A stretch of 64,000 nt of DNA. It comes from CAVVEC01 sp963770485. GTDB lineage: Bacteria > Acidobacteriota > Terriglobia > Terriglobales > Acidobacteriaceae. Positions within the stretch are counted from its first letter, which is position 1. The number at the start of each line of letters is the position of its first letter. The stretch covers positions 189,287 through 253,286 of the forward strand of contig CAVYPX010000012.1 of NCBI GenBank assembly GCA_963770485.1, given 5' to 3'. This document shows, piece after piece, positions 49,589 to 57,232 of this stretch. The position numbers were made by a program, and so were the translations under genes. The notes beneath the pieces are model-generated. The model worked only from the letters and a program-made list of their open reading frames with translations. It had not been told where the DNA came from and made no database searches.

Positions 49589-51637
49589 TCAAGGCATCTC
49601 GACCAGAGGTAGCTCGATGAAGCTCGCCTGGCCGGGCGCGTGATACACGCGCTGCACAGCCTTGCGGTAATCCGCTGGCTTGGCCCAAAAGATGCTGGGC
49701 ACGAATGTCTGCGGATTGCGGTCGTACAGTGGGAACCAGCTCGACTGGATCTGCACCATCAGCCGGTGGCCCGGCAGGAAAACGTGGTTCGCCGTAGGCA
49801 GGGAGAAGCGGTATAGCAGAGGCTTGTCGGCCGCGATGGGTTTGGCGGTCTCCAGGCTCTCGCGATAGCGGCCGCGAAAGATGTCTGCCGACACCATCAG
49901 TTGGTAACCGCCCAGAGCAGGCTGGCCGGCCACTTCGTCGGGATAGACGTCAATCACCTTGACCGCCCAGTCTGAGTCCGTGCCGCTGGTGGAGGCAACC
50001 AGATTGGCAACCGGTTGCCCGCTGATCTTCACCGGTGCGGTCAAGACGTCGGAGACGAAGACCGCGACGTCGGGGCGACCGGACGCCTCGCGTTGGTCGT
50101 CCACAAGCCATTGAGGCCAGGTATAGCCGGTTGTATAACCCACGGGCTGAATGGGGCGCGCGCGGAAGGGCACAGGTTTGGCGGGGTCCGAGACATATTC
50201 ATCGAATGCAGCGTCGTCAGGCTTCGGCGCAACGAAGCTCAGCTTCAGCCCGGGGTTGAGATAGAGCGGAGTCGGCTGGATTGTGCAGCCGACCGCGCAG
50301 CCAGCCGGCCACGCCGGCAGGCGCCGCCACGTATTGGTCCCAGTTTCGAATGCGCTGACGGGCGGGACGTCGGCTTTTGGCGCGCCATCCTTGAGGTAGT
50401 GATCCAAAAACGGCCGCAGGATGTTTTGGCGGAAGTAGAGCGCGGTGTCGCTGTTGAATCTCAGAGCGCCCAGGCTGCTGCCATCCTCGATCTCCTGGCC
50501 ATGATGCCAAGGACCGATCACCAGGAAGACTTTGTCATTGTTTATATCTTTCGGCTTGATCGCTTTGTAAACAGCGATTGCACCGTAGATATCCTCCTGG
50601 TCCCAGAGGCTGTGCACCAGCATCACCGGCACGTTAAGGGGCTGGGCTGAGAGCACCTTGTCCATTGCCTGATCGCGCCAGAAGGCGTCGTAAGTTGGAT
50701 GATCGAGAATCTTCCGCCAGAACCCGACCTGTTCGAGCCCGCGGCGGCGTCCGAGTTCGCCCGCTGATCCTGCCTGCATGAACATGTCATAGTCGTCAAA
50801 GTGGCTGGTCCACCACTTGGCGTCATTGTCGCGCGTCGCCTCCTGTTCATAGATGTAGGGCAAATTCTGCTGGCGGAAAGCGCCATAGTGGAACCAGTCG
50901 TCGCCCATCCAGCCATCAACCATCGGGTTCATGGGCACTGCGACTCTGAGTGCGGGGTGCGGATTCACGAGAGCCATTAGTGGCAGAAAACCGTCGTAGG
51001 AAATGCCGAGGATACCGACCTTGCCGTTGCTTTCCGGAATGTTTTTCACCAGCCAGTCAATGGTGTCGTAGGTATCGGTGGCGTGATCCACCGGGGTCAG
51101 GTTTTGCGGCCCGTGCAGCGGGCGGTTCATCACGTAGTCCCCCTCGGAACCGTACTTGCCGCGCACGTCCTGGACTACTCGGATATAGCCGCCTTCGATG
51201 ATCACGTCGGTGGCGTTGTCATAGCCGTACAGGATCGGGCCGAGGTGGGCGCTGAAAGGCGGGTTCGTAATTTCGCCGCCGCGCGGGTCGTGGTTGGTGA
51301 GCTCTGTGGCGCTGTAGGGCGTGCGCGTAAGCAGGATGGGCGCGTTCCTGGCGCCCTTCGGCACGAGGATGACGGTGTGCAGCTTCACCCCGTCGCGCAT
51401 TGGGATCATTACGTCGCGCCTGACGTAATCGTAACTGTCAGTGACAGGCTCGAATTTTGCAGGCGTTTCGCTTGGCAGAGCGGGATACTGCGGCCGCCTG
51501 ACCGCCTGCCCCAACGACGGTTCAACGAACAACAGAGCAACCGGCACAACGGAGAGACAGCCTAGAATGCCAAGTAGGAAGCTTACCGTCCGCCAACGGT
51601 ATAGCCTGGAACCAAGAAGCCTGCCCAGCTTTACCAT
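49589..51637 (-). CDS. CocE/NonD family hydrolase (X-Pro dipeptidyl-peptidase type)
   Basis: The ATG at 51637 starts a 682-residue protein with an N-terminal export or anchor helix (TVSFLLGILGCLSVVPVALL). The S15 alpha/beta hydrolase domain has YVRRDVMIPMRDGVKLHTVI, VVQDVRGKYGSEGDY, and the nucleophile elbow GISYDGF with Ser near residue 213. The C-terminal PepX_C jelly-roll domain includes VFVSDVLTAPVKISGQPVAN and HRLMVQIQSSWFPLYDRNPQ. Family members cleave acyl-amino or ester bonds, including alpha-amino acid esters. The substrate is not predictable. It is divergent from the DUF1624 gene. Confidence 0.9.
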   Translation of the reverse strand: MVKLGRLLGSRLYRWRTVSFLLGILGCLSVVPVALLFVEPSLGQAVRRPQYPALPSETPAKFEPVTDSYDYVRRDVMIPMRDGVKLHTVILVPKGARNAPILLTRTPYSATELTNHDPRGGEITNPPFSAHLGPILYGYDNATDVIIEGGYIRVVQDVRGKYGSEGDYVMNRPLHGPQNLTPVDHATDTYDTIDWLVKNIPESNGKVGILGISYDGFLPLMALVNPHPALRVAVPMNPMVDGWMGDDWFHYGAFRQQNLPYIYEQEATRDNDAKWWTSHFDDYDMFMQAGSAGELGRRRGLEQVGFWRKILDHPTYDAFWRDQAMDKVLSAQPLNVPVMLVHSLWDQEDIYGAIAVYKAIKPKDINNDKVFLVIGPWHHGQEIEDGSSLGALRFNSDTALYFRQNILRPFLDHYLKDGAPKADVPPVSAFETGTNTWRRLPAWPAGCAVGCTIQPTPLYLNPGLKLSFVAPKPDDAAFDEYVSDPAKPVPFRARPIQPVGYTTGYTWPQWLVDDQREASGRPDVAVFVSDVLTAPVKISGQPVANLVASTSGTDSDWAVKVIDVYPDEVAGQPALGGYQLMVSADIFRGRYRESLETAKPIAADKPLLYRFSLPTANHVFLPGHRLMVQIQSSWFPLYDRNPQTFVPSIFWAKPADYRKAVQRVYHAPGQASFIELPLVEMP

Positions 51638-51787
51638 AGACCGCACCTCGCGCCACAAAGAGTGTACCGATGGAGGGCATTGCGAACAACTTCCTGAATT
51701 CTGATCCAAGCTCTCAACGCCAGGCCGTTTTATGGCAGGCGCACAATCCGGTGATAGTTCTTGCTACCATCCTGTGGACCAAAAGGA

Positions 51788-52918
51788 ATGCCAGTTACCG
51801 CCCCATCCCGGCTTGCCTACGTCGACTGGATGCGCGGGCTAGCCTGTTTGCTGATGTTTCAGACCCATTGCTACGACTCCTGGCTGGGCGGGGATGCGCG
51901 CAAGACCACGTTCTTTATGTGGTCGCAGTTGGGCGGAACTTTGCCGGCGCCGCTGTTTCTTTTCCTCGCTGGAATCTCTTTTGCATTAGTAACCGATAAG
52001 TTACAGAAGAAAGGCTGGCCCGCCGGACAGATTGCCCGCACCACAATCCGCCGCGGGGCTGAGATTTTTGGACTCGGGCTGCTGTTTCGCCTGCAGGAAT
52101 TTCTAATCGCGTGGGGCTGGGCGCCGTGGAGCGATTTGTTTCGAGTGGACATCCTCAACACCATCGGCCTCTCCATGATGCTGATGGGGGCTTTCTGCTG
52201 GATCGTGTTGTCCCTCAGCCACGGCCCTCGCACTCGGCTGGCTTTGGGTGCGACCGCGGCCGGCGTTGGCCTGACTATCGCTTTGCTGACCCCACCGCTT
52301 TACACGACCGGGCGCCCGCGCTGGCTGCCCTGGCCGATTGAGTCTTATTTCAATGGCGTGCACAACCTGGGCCAGCCGCAACCGTGGCTCTTTCCCATCT
52401 TTCCCTGGACGGCTTTCGCATTCGCCGGCTTGGCGGTGGGATTCTTTTTGTTGGGCGACTGGGCAAAAAAACGTGGCGCTGGGGCCTTCGTGCTGACGGG
52501 CGCGGGAGGCGTGGGATTGATCTATCTGGCGCGCTGGCTGGACAGGCGTCCGCAGCAGCTTTACGCAGTTTACGATTTCTGGCACACCAGTCCGAATTTC
52601 TTTCTTATTCGAGTGGGCTTGCTGCTGGTGATCCTGGGGGCGGTTTACCTGTGGTGCCGCTGGGGACTGGGGCAGTGGGGCTTCAGCCCTTTGGTGCAGA
52701 TGGGGCAGACTTCCCTGCTGGTTTATTGGGTGCACATCGAGTTTGTGTATGGGCGGTTTTCCATCCTGCCCAAGCGGGCCCAGGACATTCGCACCGCTTC
52801 CCTGGGATTGCTGGTGATTTTCCTTTCCATGCTTCTGCTGTCCGTTTTGCGTACCAAACTTAAAGGCCGCGGCGCGGAAGCACTTGCGTGGTTGCGGGGA
52901 CCAGCGCGAGCAAGCTAA
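51788..52918 (+). CDS. DUF1624/heparan-alpha-glucosaminide N-acetyltransferase-like membrane protein
   Basis: The ATG at 51788 (AAAGG upstream) begins a 376-residue protein of about ten helices. The start RLAYVDWMRGLACLLMFQTH carries the family D-x2-RG-x-A pattern with His, followed by APLFLFLAGISFALVTDKLQ, VDILNTIGLSMMLMG, and FPWTAFAFAGLAVG. It resembles HGSNAT-like acyltransferases, which acetylate glycans across the membrane. The bacterial substrate is unknown; a surface glycan is likely. Confidence 0.8.
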   Translation: MPVTAPSRLAYVDWMRGLACLLMFQTHCYDSWLGGDARKTTFFMWSQLGGTLPAPLFLFLAGISFALVTDKLQKKGWPAGQIARTTIRRGAEIFGLGLLFRLQEFLIAWGWAPWSDLFRVDILNTIGLSMMLMGAFCWIVLSLSHGPRTRLALGATAAGVGLTIALLTPPLYTTGRPRWLPWPIESYFNGVHNLGQPQPWLFPIFPWTAFAFAGLAVGFFLLGDWAKKRGAGAFVLTGAGGVGLIYLARWLDRRPQQLYAVYDFWHTSPNFFLIRVGLLLVILGAVYLWCRWGLGQWGFSPLVQMGQTSLLVYWVHIEFVYGRFSILPKRAQDIRTASLGLLVIFLSMLLLSVLRTKLKGRGAEALAWLRGPARAS

Positions 52919-52934
52919 GGCGGAACTGCGGTTG

Positions 52935-52990
52935 CGTCCATCCGCCTGCACAGCCCAGACGGGCGGGGGCGCCCGTCCGCCATCGGGCAT
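52935..52990. repeat. GC-rich intergenic repeat copy
   Basis: After the DUF1624 gene, CATCCGCCTGCACAGCCCAG then ACGGGCGGGGGCGCCCGTCC can fold (GACGGGCG/CGCCCGTC) and matches the style of the elements near 3940 and 6900. It may terminate both convergent genes. Confidence 0.5.
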
Positions 52991-52993
52991 GAT

Positions 52994-53560
52994 TCAGCGC
53001 GCCGATAACTGGCGAATTGCGTTCTCTACCAGCTTCAATGCGATTGCCCAACGCTGGTGCGACTGTATCTCGTCGTCGCCGTACCCAAAGAGATAAAAAG
53101 TGAGGTAGAAGCCCTCGCGAATCTTCTCATCCCGATGGTAATAGCAGCGGCGGATGAGGAATTCGGCGGCAGCAGGGATCTCAGGTACGCGCTTCAAGAG
53201 CTCGGTGAGGCGCTTCGCCAGTTGCTCATGCTCGGAGAACGAAGAACGGGCAGGCTCATCGGAAAACAAGAGATCGACGTAGGAACCAAACTTGTGAGTG
53301 GCTCCGAAGATTGCCTCTTCTGGACTTATTTCGGTGCTCTCCCAGGCATCGCACTTGGCTGTTTCGAGGATGCTGTCCTGGACATTGACGGCAGACAGAA
53401 ATTGGCCGAGTTCTGTCGCTCGACGAGCCTCCTCAACGTTGAGCAGAAGTTCGGGATGGCGCTTCAAATCATAATAGCGAGGGCCGCCTGCCTCGGCGGC
53501 CCAGGGCATCTCGAGCGTTTCGTCGTCCGGCCCGAGTTCGACTGCGAAGTCCACCTGCAT
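52994..53560 (-). CDS. hypothetical protein of the LemA/TPM operon
   Basis: ATG 53560 lies one base after the LemA stop; the open frame continues upstream antisense-like through lemA, but that extension is not credible. The 188-residue protein is acidic and helical: LGPDDETLEMPWAAEAGGPR, YYDLKRHPELLLNVEEARRA, KFGSYVDLLFSDEP, EFLIRRCYYHRDEKIREGFY. I do not recognise a named domain. Its position suggests a role linked to LemA and the TPM protein. Confidence 0.65.
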   Translation of the reverse strand: MQVDFAVELGPDDETLEMPWAAEAGGPRYYDLKRHPELLLNVEEARRATELGQFLSAVNVQDSILETAKCDAWESTEISPEEAIFGATHKFGSYVDLLFSDEPARSSFSEHEQLAKRLTELLKRVPEIPAAAEFLIRRCYYHRDEKIREGFYLTFYLFGYGDDEIQSHQRWAIALKLVENAIRQLSAR

Positions 53561-53561
53561 G

Positions 53562-54179
53562 TCACTTCGCGGGCGCGGGTTGAGGCTGCGCTTGCGGGGT
53601 TCCACCCAAAGGCGTGAACTGCACCTTTGGAACCTGACGGGAGTCCTCGGTCGCGGCGAAATATGCTTCGTTGGGTTTGAAGCCGGCCCAGCCGGCATAA
53701 ATGTTGTTGGGAAATTTCTGGATGTAGGTGTTGTAGTCCTGCAGGGTGTCGTTGTAGCGCTTGCGCTCGACTGCGATGCGATTCTCGGTTCCCGCCAGTT
53801 CATCCTGCAAGCGCAGGAAATTCTCGTTCGATTTCAACTGGGGATAATTTTCCACGATCAGCAGCAAGCGGCCCAGAGCGCCGTCCAGTTGCTGGTTGGC
53901 GGCGATCTTGTCCTGGGGAGTGCCCGCCGAGAGCAACGCAGAACGGGCTTTTGCAATGTCACCGAACACGGTTTGCTCCTGCTGTGCGTATCCTTTCACG
54001 GTCTCGACCAAGTTGGGTATCAGGTCGGCGCGGCGTTGCAATACGATGTCCACCTGCGACCACGCGGCTTTGACCGCCTCATTCTTGGTCACCAGTGTGT
54101 TGCGAACGCTCACATATTGGCTGAATGCGACCAGCACGATCAAAATCAGGACAACAATTACGATCAAGCCTTTATTCAT
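53562..54179 (-). CDS. lemA: LemA family protein
   Basis: The 205-residue protein has one N-terminal transmembrane helix (LIVIVVLILIVLVAFSQYVS) and the LemA helical domain: NEAVKAAWSQVDIVLQRRAD, LIPNLVETVKGYAQQEQTVF, LIVENYPQLKSNENFLRLQD, ELAGTENRIAVERKRYNDTL, YIQKFPNNIYAGWAGFKPNE. The fold and conserved FP-x-N-x-hA motif are complete. LemA proteins often pair with TPM-domain proteins, as here (54969-55721). Function is not settled, possibly in envelope stress. Confidence 0.92.
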   Translation of the reverse strand: MNKGLIVIVVLILIVLVAFSQYVSVRNTLVTKNEAVKAAWSQVDIVLQRRADLIPNLVETVKGYAQQEQTVFGDIAKARSALLSAGTPQDKIAANQQLDGALGRLLLIVENYPQLKSNENFLRLQDELAGTENRIAVERKRYNDTLQDYNTYIQKFPNNIYAGWAGFKPNEAYFAATEDSRQVPKVQFTPLGGTPQAQPQPAPAK

Positions 54180-54210
54180 CGTTTCTCTCCTGCAGAAAAA
54201 TCTGCCAGCG

Positions 54211-54947
54211 TTACGAGATGCGTGGTCCCGGAGAATCTAACATTTTATCCACCGCCGAGGTTACCTGCTGCACCGCCGCCAGATATCGCGTAAAGATGTC
54301 GTTTACATGGTATTGCTTGCGTGTCGCCAGGTGTTCACGAATATCGAACAATTGCAGGAACGCGGAAGGATCGAAGGGAATGTGCGCCGCCAGCAACTGG
54401 ATGGTCTCCCGCTTGGAACTGGCCGGCTTTGCGCCCAGCGCGATCAGGGCATGCCGGAACAGGGTGGCAAAAGTTGAGACCGATCCCAGAAGCAACTCCC
54501 AAAGCTGCTTTTCATGGTTCGCGGCCAGCAGCAAGCGTTCACGCAAGAGGATCAGCTTCTCGCGCAGTTCGTACTCCAGTTGCGCGCGATGCAGGTGCAT
54601 GGGAATCTGCAGCCCGCTCAGAACGTCATCGCCAAAGAGCACGCGATGGCGCTGCTGCATATCGAGCAACTCGATGGAGAAAACGTCTGCGGAACGCTCC
54701 AGTTCGTCGCGAGTGAGCAGCAGCGGCGGACGGTGCTTCTGCCGAGTCCACCATACCGCCGCCGGAGCGATGGCGCGGAGCCCGGGAAAGAAGTGTCGCG
54801 CAGTATGCAAAGCAGGTTGACATTGGAGAACTCTGGGTGGAACTCCCCGCCAGCAGCGGAACCGTACAGAATCACGCTCTGGAGGTTTTCCCCTGCCGCC
54901 TGACGCAGCCGGTCGACGAATTCGTTGATCTGTTTTTCTGGAACCAT
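54211..54947 (-). pseudogene. nucleotidyltransferase-like gene with a frameshift
   Basis: ATG 54947 (AGAGGCGTTT upstream) opens a frame encoding MVPEKQINEFVDRLRQAAGE, then LQSVILYGSAAGGEFHPEFS, NVNLLCILRDTS. At about 54782-54790 (a CCCGGG tract) the frame must change by one base to continue as RAIAPAAVWWTRQKHRPPLL, LTRDELERSADVFSIELLDM and a helical C-terminal domain to 54211. The GSxxxG loop is kept but the catalytic DxD is NxN (SNVNLL), so even the intact product would be a pseudo-enzyme. The shift could be a real mutation or a base-calling error in the CCCGGG. Confidence 0.75.
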
Positions 54948-54968
54948 AAACGCCTCTTGTCTCTGAAG

Positions 54969-55721
54969 CTACCAGCCTCCGCTGGCGCCGCCACCGCCCG
55001 AACTCCCGCCGCCGAAACCTCCGAAACCACCGCCGCCGCCAAATCCTCCACCGCCCCAGCCTCCACCGCCGCCTCGGCCTCCAGACAGGAGCAACCAGAA
55101 CAGCACGCTTCGCAAGGGCGTGAGCAACACAATTAGTAGAATGACAATAATGACGAGAATTGCTCCGGCGGATAGTCCAGACTCCGGTTGTTCCTGCGGC
55201 GAGGGAGCAGGTGTTCCACTGAGTTGAATGCCGGCGTCCTGAGCAATCACCTGTGCGACCCGCGACGTCATCAGCAAGACGGCGCCGTTATAGTCGTCCC
55301 GGCGCAGCAGCGGGACAGCTTCGCGGCCGAAACCGCCCACCTTGCCATCGGGCAGAATGGGCTCCAGGCCATAGCCGACTTCAGTCCGGTAGCGCCGGTC
55401 CTGGGTGGCGAGCAGGATCAGCACACCGCGGTTGGTGGACTTGCTTCCAATGCCCCATTGCTTGAACAGATCGACCGCATAACTTTCGATGTCGGAGCCG
55501 TCAAGAGATTTGATTGTGACAACGGCGATCTGGGCATGCGCCTTCTGGTCGATCTGCCGGCAAATGTCATCCAGTTGCGCGATCGTGCTCTGATCCAGGA
55601 CATGAGCAAAATCATTGACGTAATCCGTGGGCTGCAGTTGCGAGACCGGCTCGGACCACAGGGTCAGAGTGAGCGTCAGAAGGGTAACAACGAAAACGAA
55701 GGTTTTCGCGCAGGATTTCAC
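54969..55721 (-). CDS. TPM-domain protein (YgcG-like), Gly-rich tail
   Basis: From GTG 55721 the protein has an export signal (TFVFVVTLLTLTLTLWSEPV) and a TPM domain (TDYVNDFAHVLDQSTIAQLD, AQIAVVTIKSLDGSDIESYA, KSTNRGVLILLATQDRRYRT, EVGYGLEPILPDGKVGGF). One transmembrane helix follows (AILVIIVILLIVLLTPL), then a tail of almost only Gly with Trp and Phe. An ATG at 55793, two bases after the upstream stop, is an alternative start. TPM proteins of this type are linked to LemA and act in the envelope; some have phosphatase activity in plants. Confidence 0.88.
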   Translation of the reverse strand: MKSCAKTFVFVVTLLTLTLTLWSEPVSQLQPTDYVNDFAHVLDQSTIAQLDDICRQIDQKAHAQIAVVTIKSLDGSDIESYAVDLFKQWGIGSKSTNRGVLILLATQDRRYRTEVGYGLEPILPDGKVGGFGREAVPLLRRDDYNGAVLLMTSRVAQVIAQDAGIQLSGTPAPSPQEQPESGLSAGAILVIIVILLIVLLTPLRSVLFWLLLSGGRGGGGGWGGGGFGGGGGFGGFGGGSSGGGGASGGW

Positions 55722-55795
55722 TCGAGAGTGATTGTAGACGAAGCTGAGCTTATTCTCTCCAGACAGTCGTGGGTGATCTCTGCTCGATGACATAC

Positions 55796-56782
55796 TCAGA
55801 ATGCCCGCAGGAATTCGACCACCTGGCGCTCGGCCCAGCGTCCGTCGTCGCCATCGGGATCGCCGAGAAACGAACAGTGACCACCATCCGCGGTTTCGAC
55901 GAACACGATGTCGCGGTTGGAAAGGATTTTCTGACGTGTCTGGGGAAGGATGCGGATAAAGGGATCGTTTGCGGCGTGCAGAATTAACGTCGGCACGGCA
56001 ATTCGCTCCACCACATTGGCTGCTGCAGAGCGCGCGTAATAATCCGATGCACCGGCAAAACCGCAGTAATAAGCCGTAATCTTGTCGTCGAAATCGCGCA
56101 GGCTGGTCACACCGCGCAGGCGCGAGGTGTCGAACTTGCCCGGGAACAACCGGGCTTTGGACAGCAAGCGGACACGAAGCTTCCACATAAAGTAATACTC
56201 ATAAAGACGATTGCTCGGCAGATGAAGCGCATCCGCAGATGCTGCCAGATTCATAGAAGGGCAGACGGCCGTAACTGCCCGGAATTGCGGCGGCCCTTCC
56301 CTGCCCCACTCACCGGCAAGCTTGAGCACCAGATTGCCGCCCATGGAAAATCCGGCCAACGCAAATCGCGAGATTCCGTCCTCGTCAACAAGATGTTGGG
56401 CGACAGCGGCCACATCGCGAGACCGTCCTGAGTGGTAGAGCGTAGGAGACAGAGCGTCAGTGCCGCCACAATTTCGCTGATTCATGCGCACGACGTTCAT
56501 GCCGGCGGCCATGCCCTTCTTGGCGACGCCCAGCATATACTGCGACTCGCTGCAGCCCTCGAGCCCGTGCACTACGATGACGGTCAGCGCGTTTTGTCGA
56601 TCTGCCTGCCAATTGCAGTGGCAAAGAACTCGAACTCCCGGCTCGACTTCGATAAGGCGGTCTTCGACCGGTGGCAAGACTATGCGCCGCGGAAGGAAAA
56701 AACTGGCGAGGGTCTGGAGATGGCCGCCGCCTAACCCGCGGCGCGCGACGAACTTCGGCACTTCTGTTTGCGCAATCCCCAC
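55796..56782 (-). CDS. YheT-like alpha/beta hydrolase
   Basis: The 328-residue protein shows the YheT/ABHD1-3 pattern: GGGHLQTLASFF, TVIVVHGLEGCSESQYM, MNVVRMNQRNCGGTDALSPT, LYHSGRSRDV, and the nucleophile elbow FALAGFSMGGNLVLKLAGE. Asp and His follow in NDPFI and GGHCSFLGD. It is a cytoplasmic serine esterase or lipase-like enzyme, substrate unknown. Its stop is two bases from the alternative start of the TPM gene, and it may be the first gene of that operon. The start is GTG 56782. Confidence 0.88.
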   Translation of the reverse strand: MGIAQTEVPKFVARRGLGGGHLQTLASFFLPRRIVLPPVEDRLIEVEPGVRVLCHCNWQADRQNALTVIVVHGLEGCSESQYMLGVAKKGMAAGMNVVRMNQRNCGGTDALSPTLYHSGRSRDVAAVAQHLVDEDGISRFALAGFSMGGNLVLKLAGEWGREGPPQFRAVTAVCPSMNLAASADALHLPSNRLYEYYFMWKLRVRLLSKARLFPGKFDTSRLRGVTSLRDFDDKITAYYCGFAGASDYYARSAAANVVERIAVPTLILHAANDPFIRILPQTRQKILSNRDIVFVETADGGHCSFLGDPDGDDGRWAERQVVEFLRAF

Positions 56783-56834
56783 ATCTTGATTTTAAATGGA
56801 GACTGCGAGTGCAAGAGTCAGGTGAGGAGCGTCC

Positions 56835-57074
56835 ATGCCCATTTTTGAGTACGTCTGCAAGCAATGCGATCACGAATTTGAAGCTTTGGTCTACGGCAAT
56901 CAGAAAGCCGAATGCCCTAAGTGCCACAGCAAGAAACTGGCGCCACAACTCTCGGTGTTCGCGGTCTCGGCCAAGGGCGCCGCGGGTGCGAGTGCTTCCC
57001 CTGCAGCAAGCGCCTGCGGCTCTTGTGGGGATCCGCGCGGGCCGGGCGCATGCTCGATGCCGGATCTGGATTAG
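56835..57074 (+). CDS. FmdB-family zinc ribbon protein
   Basis: The 79-residue protein has the FmdB signature MPIFEYVCKQCDHEFEALVY followed by the second Cys pair CPKCHSKKL. The low-complexity tail carries CGSCGDPRG and another Cys. Members are putative regulatory zinc ribbons. The gene stands alone, divergent from the hydrolase gene. Confidence 0.88.
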   Translation: MPIFEYVCKQCDHEFEALVYGNQKAECPKCHSKKLAPQLSVFAVSAKGAAGASASPAASACGSCGDPRGPGACSMPDLD

Positions 57075-57232
57075 CTGCCCCAGCACCGAGAGTGTCCAGG
57101 CGCGGTGGGCTCGCGGAGAGCGAGTCAAGACCAGTTCTCGGTTCTCAGTTCCCGGCCTCCGCTCTGCGTTGCGGTTGCGCACACGCTTCCACTATTCTTC
57201 CCATTCCACGTGAAATCACCGGAGAATGAATT

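Noticed and set aside
55794..56186. N-terminal extension of the TPM-domain protein
   Set aside because: It overlaps the YheT-like hydrolase in another frame and lacks domain features; the export signal begins at about 55721.
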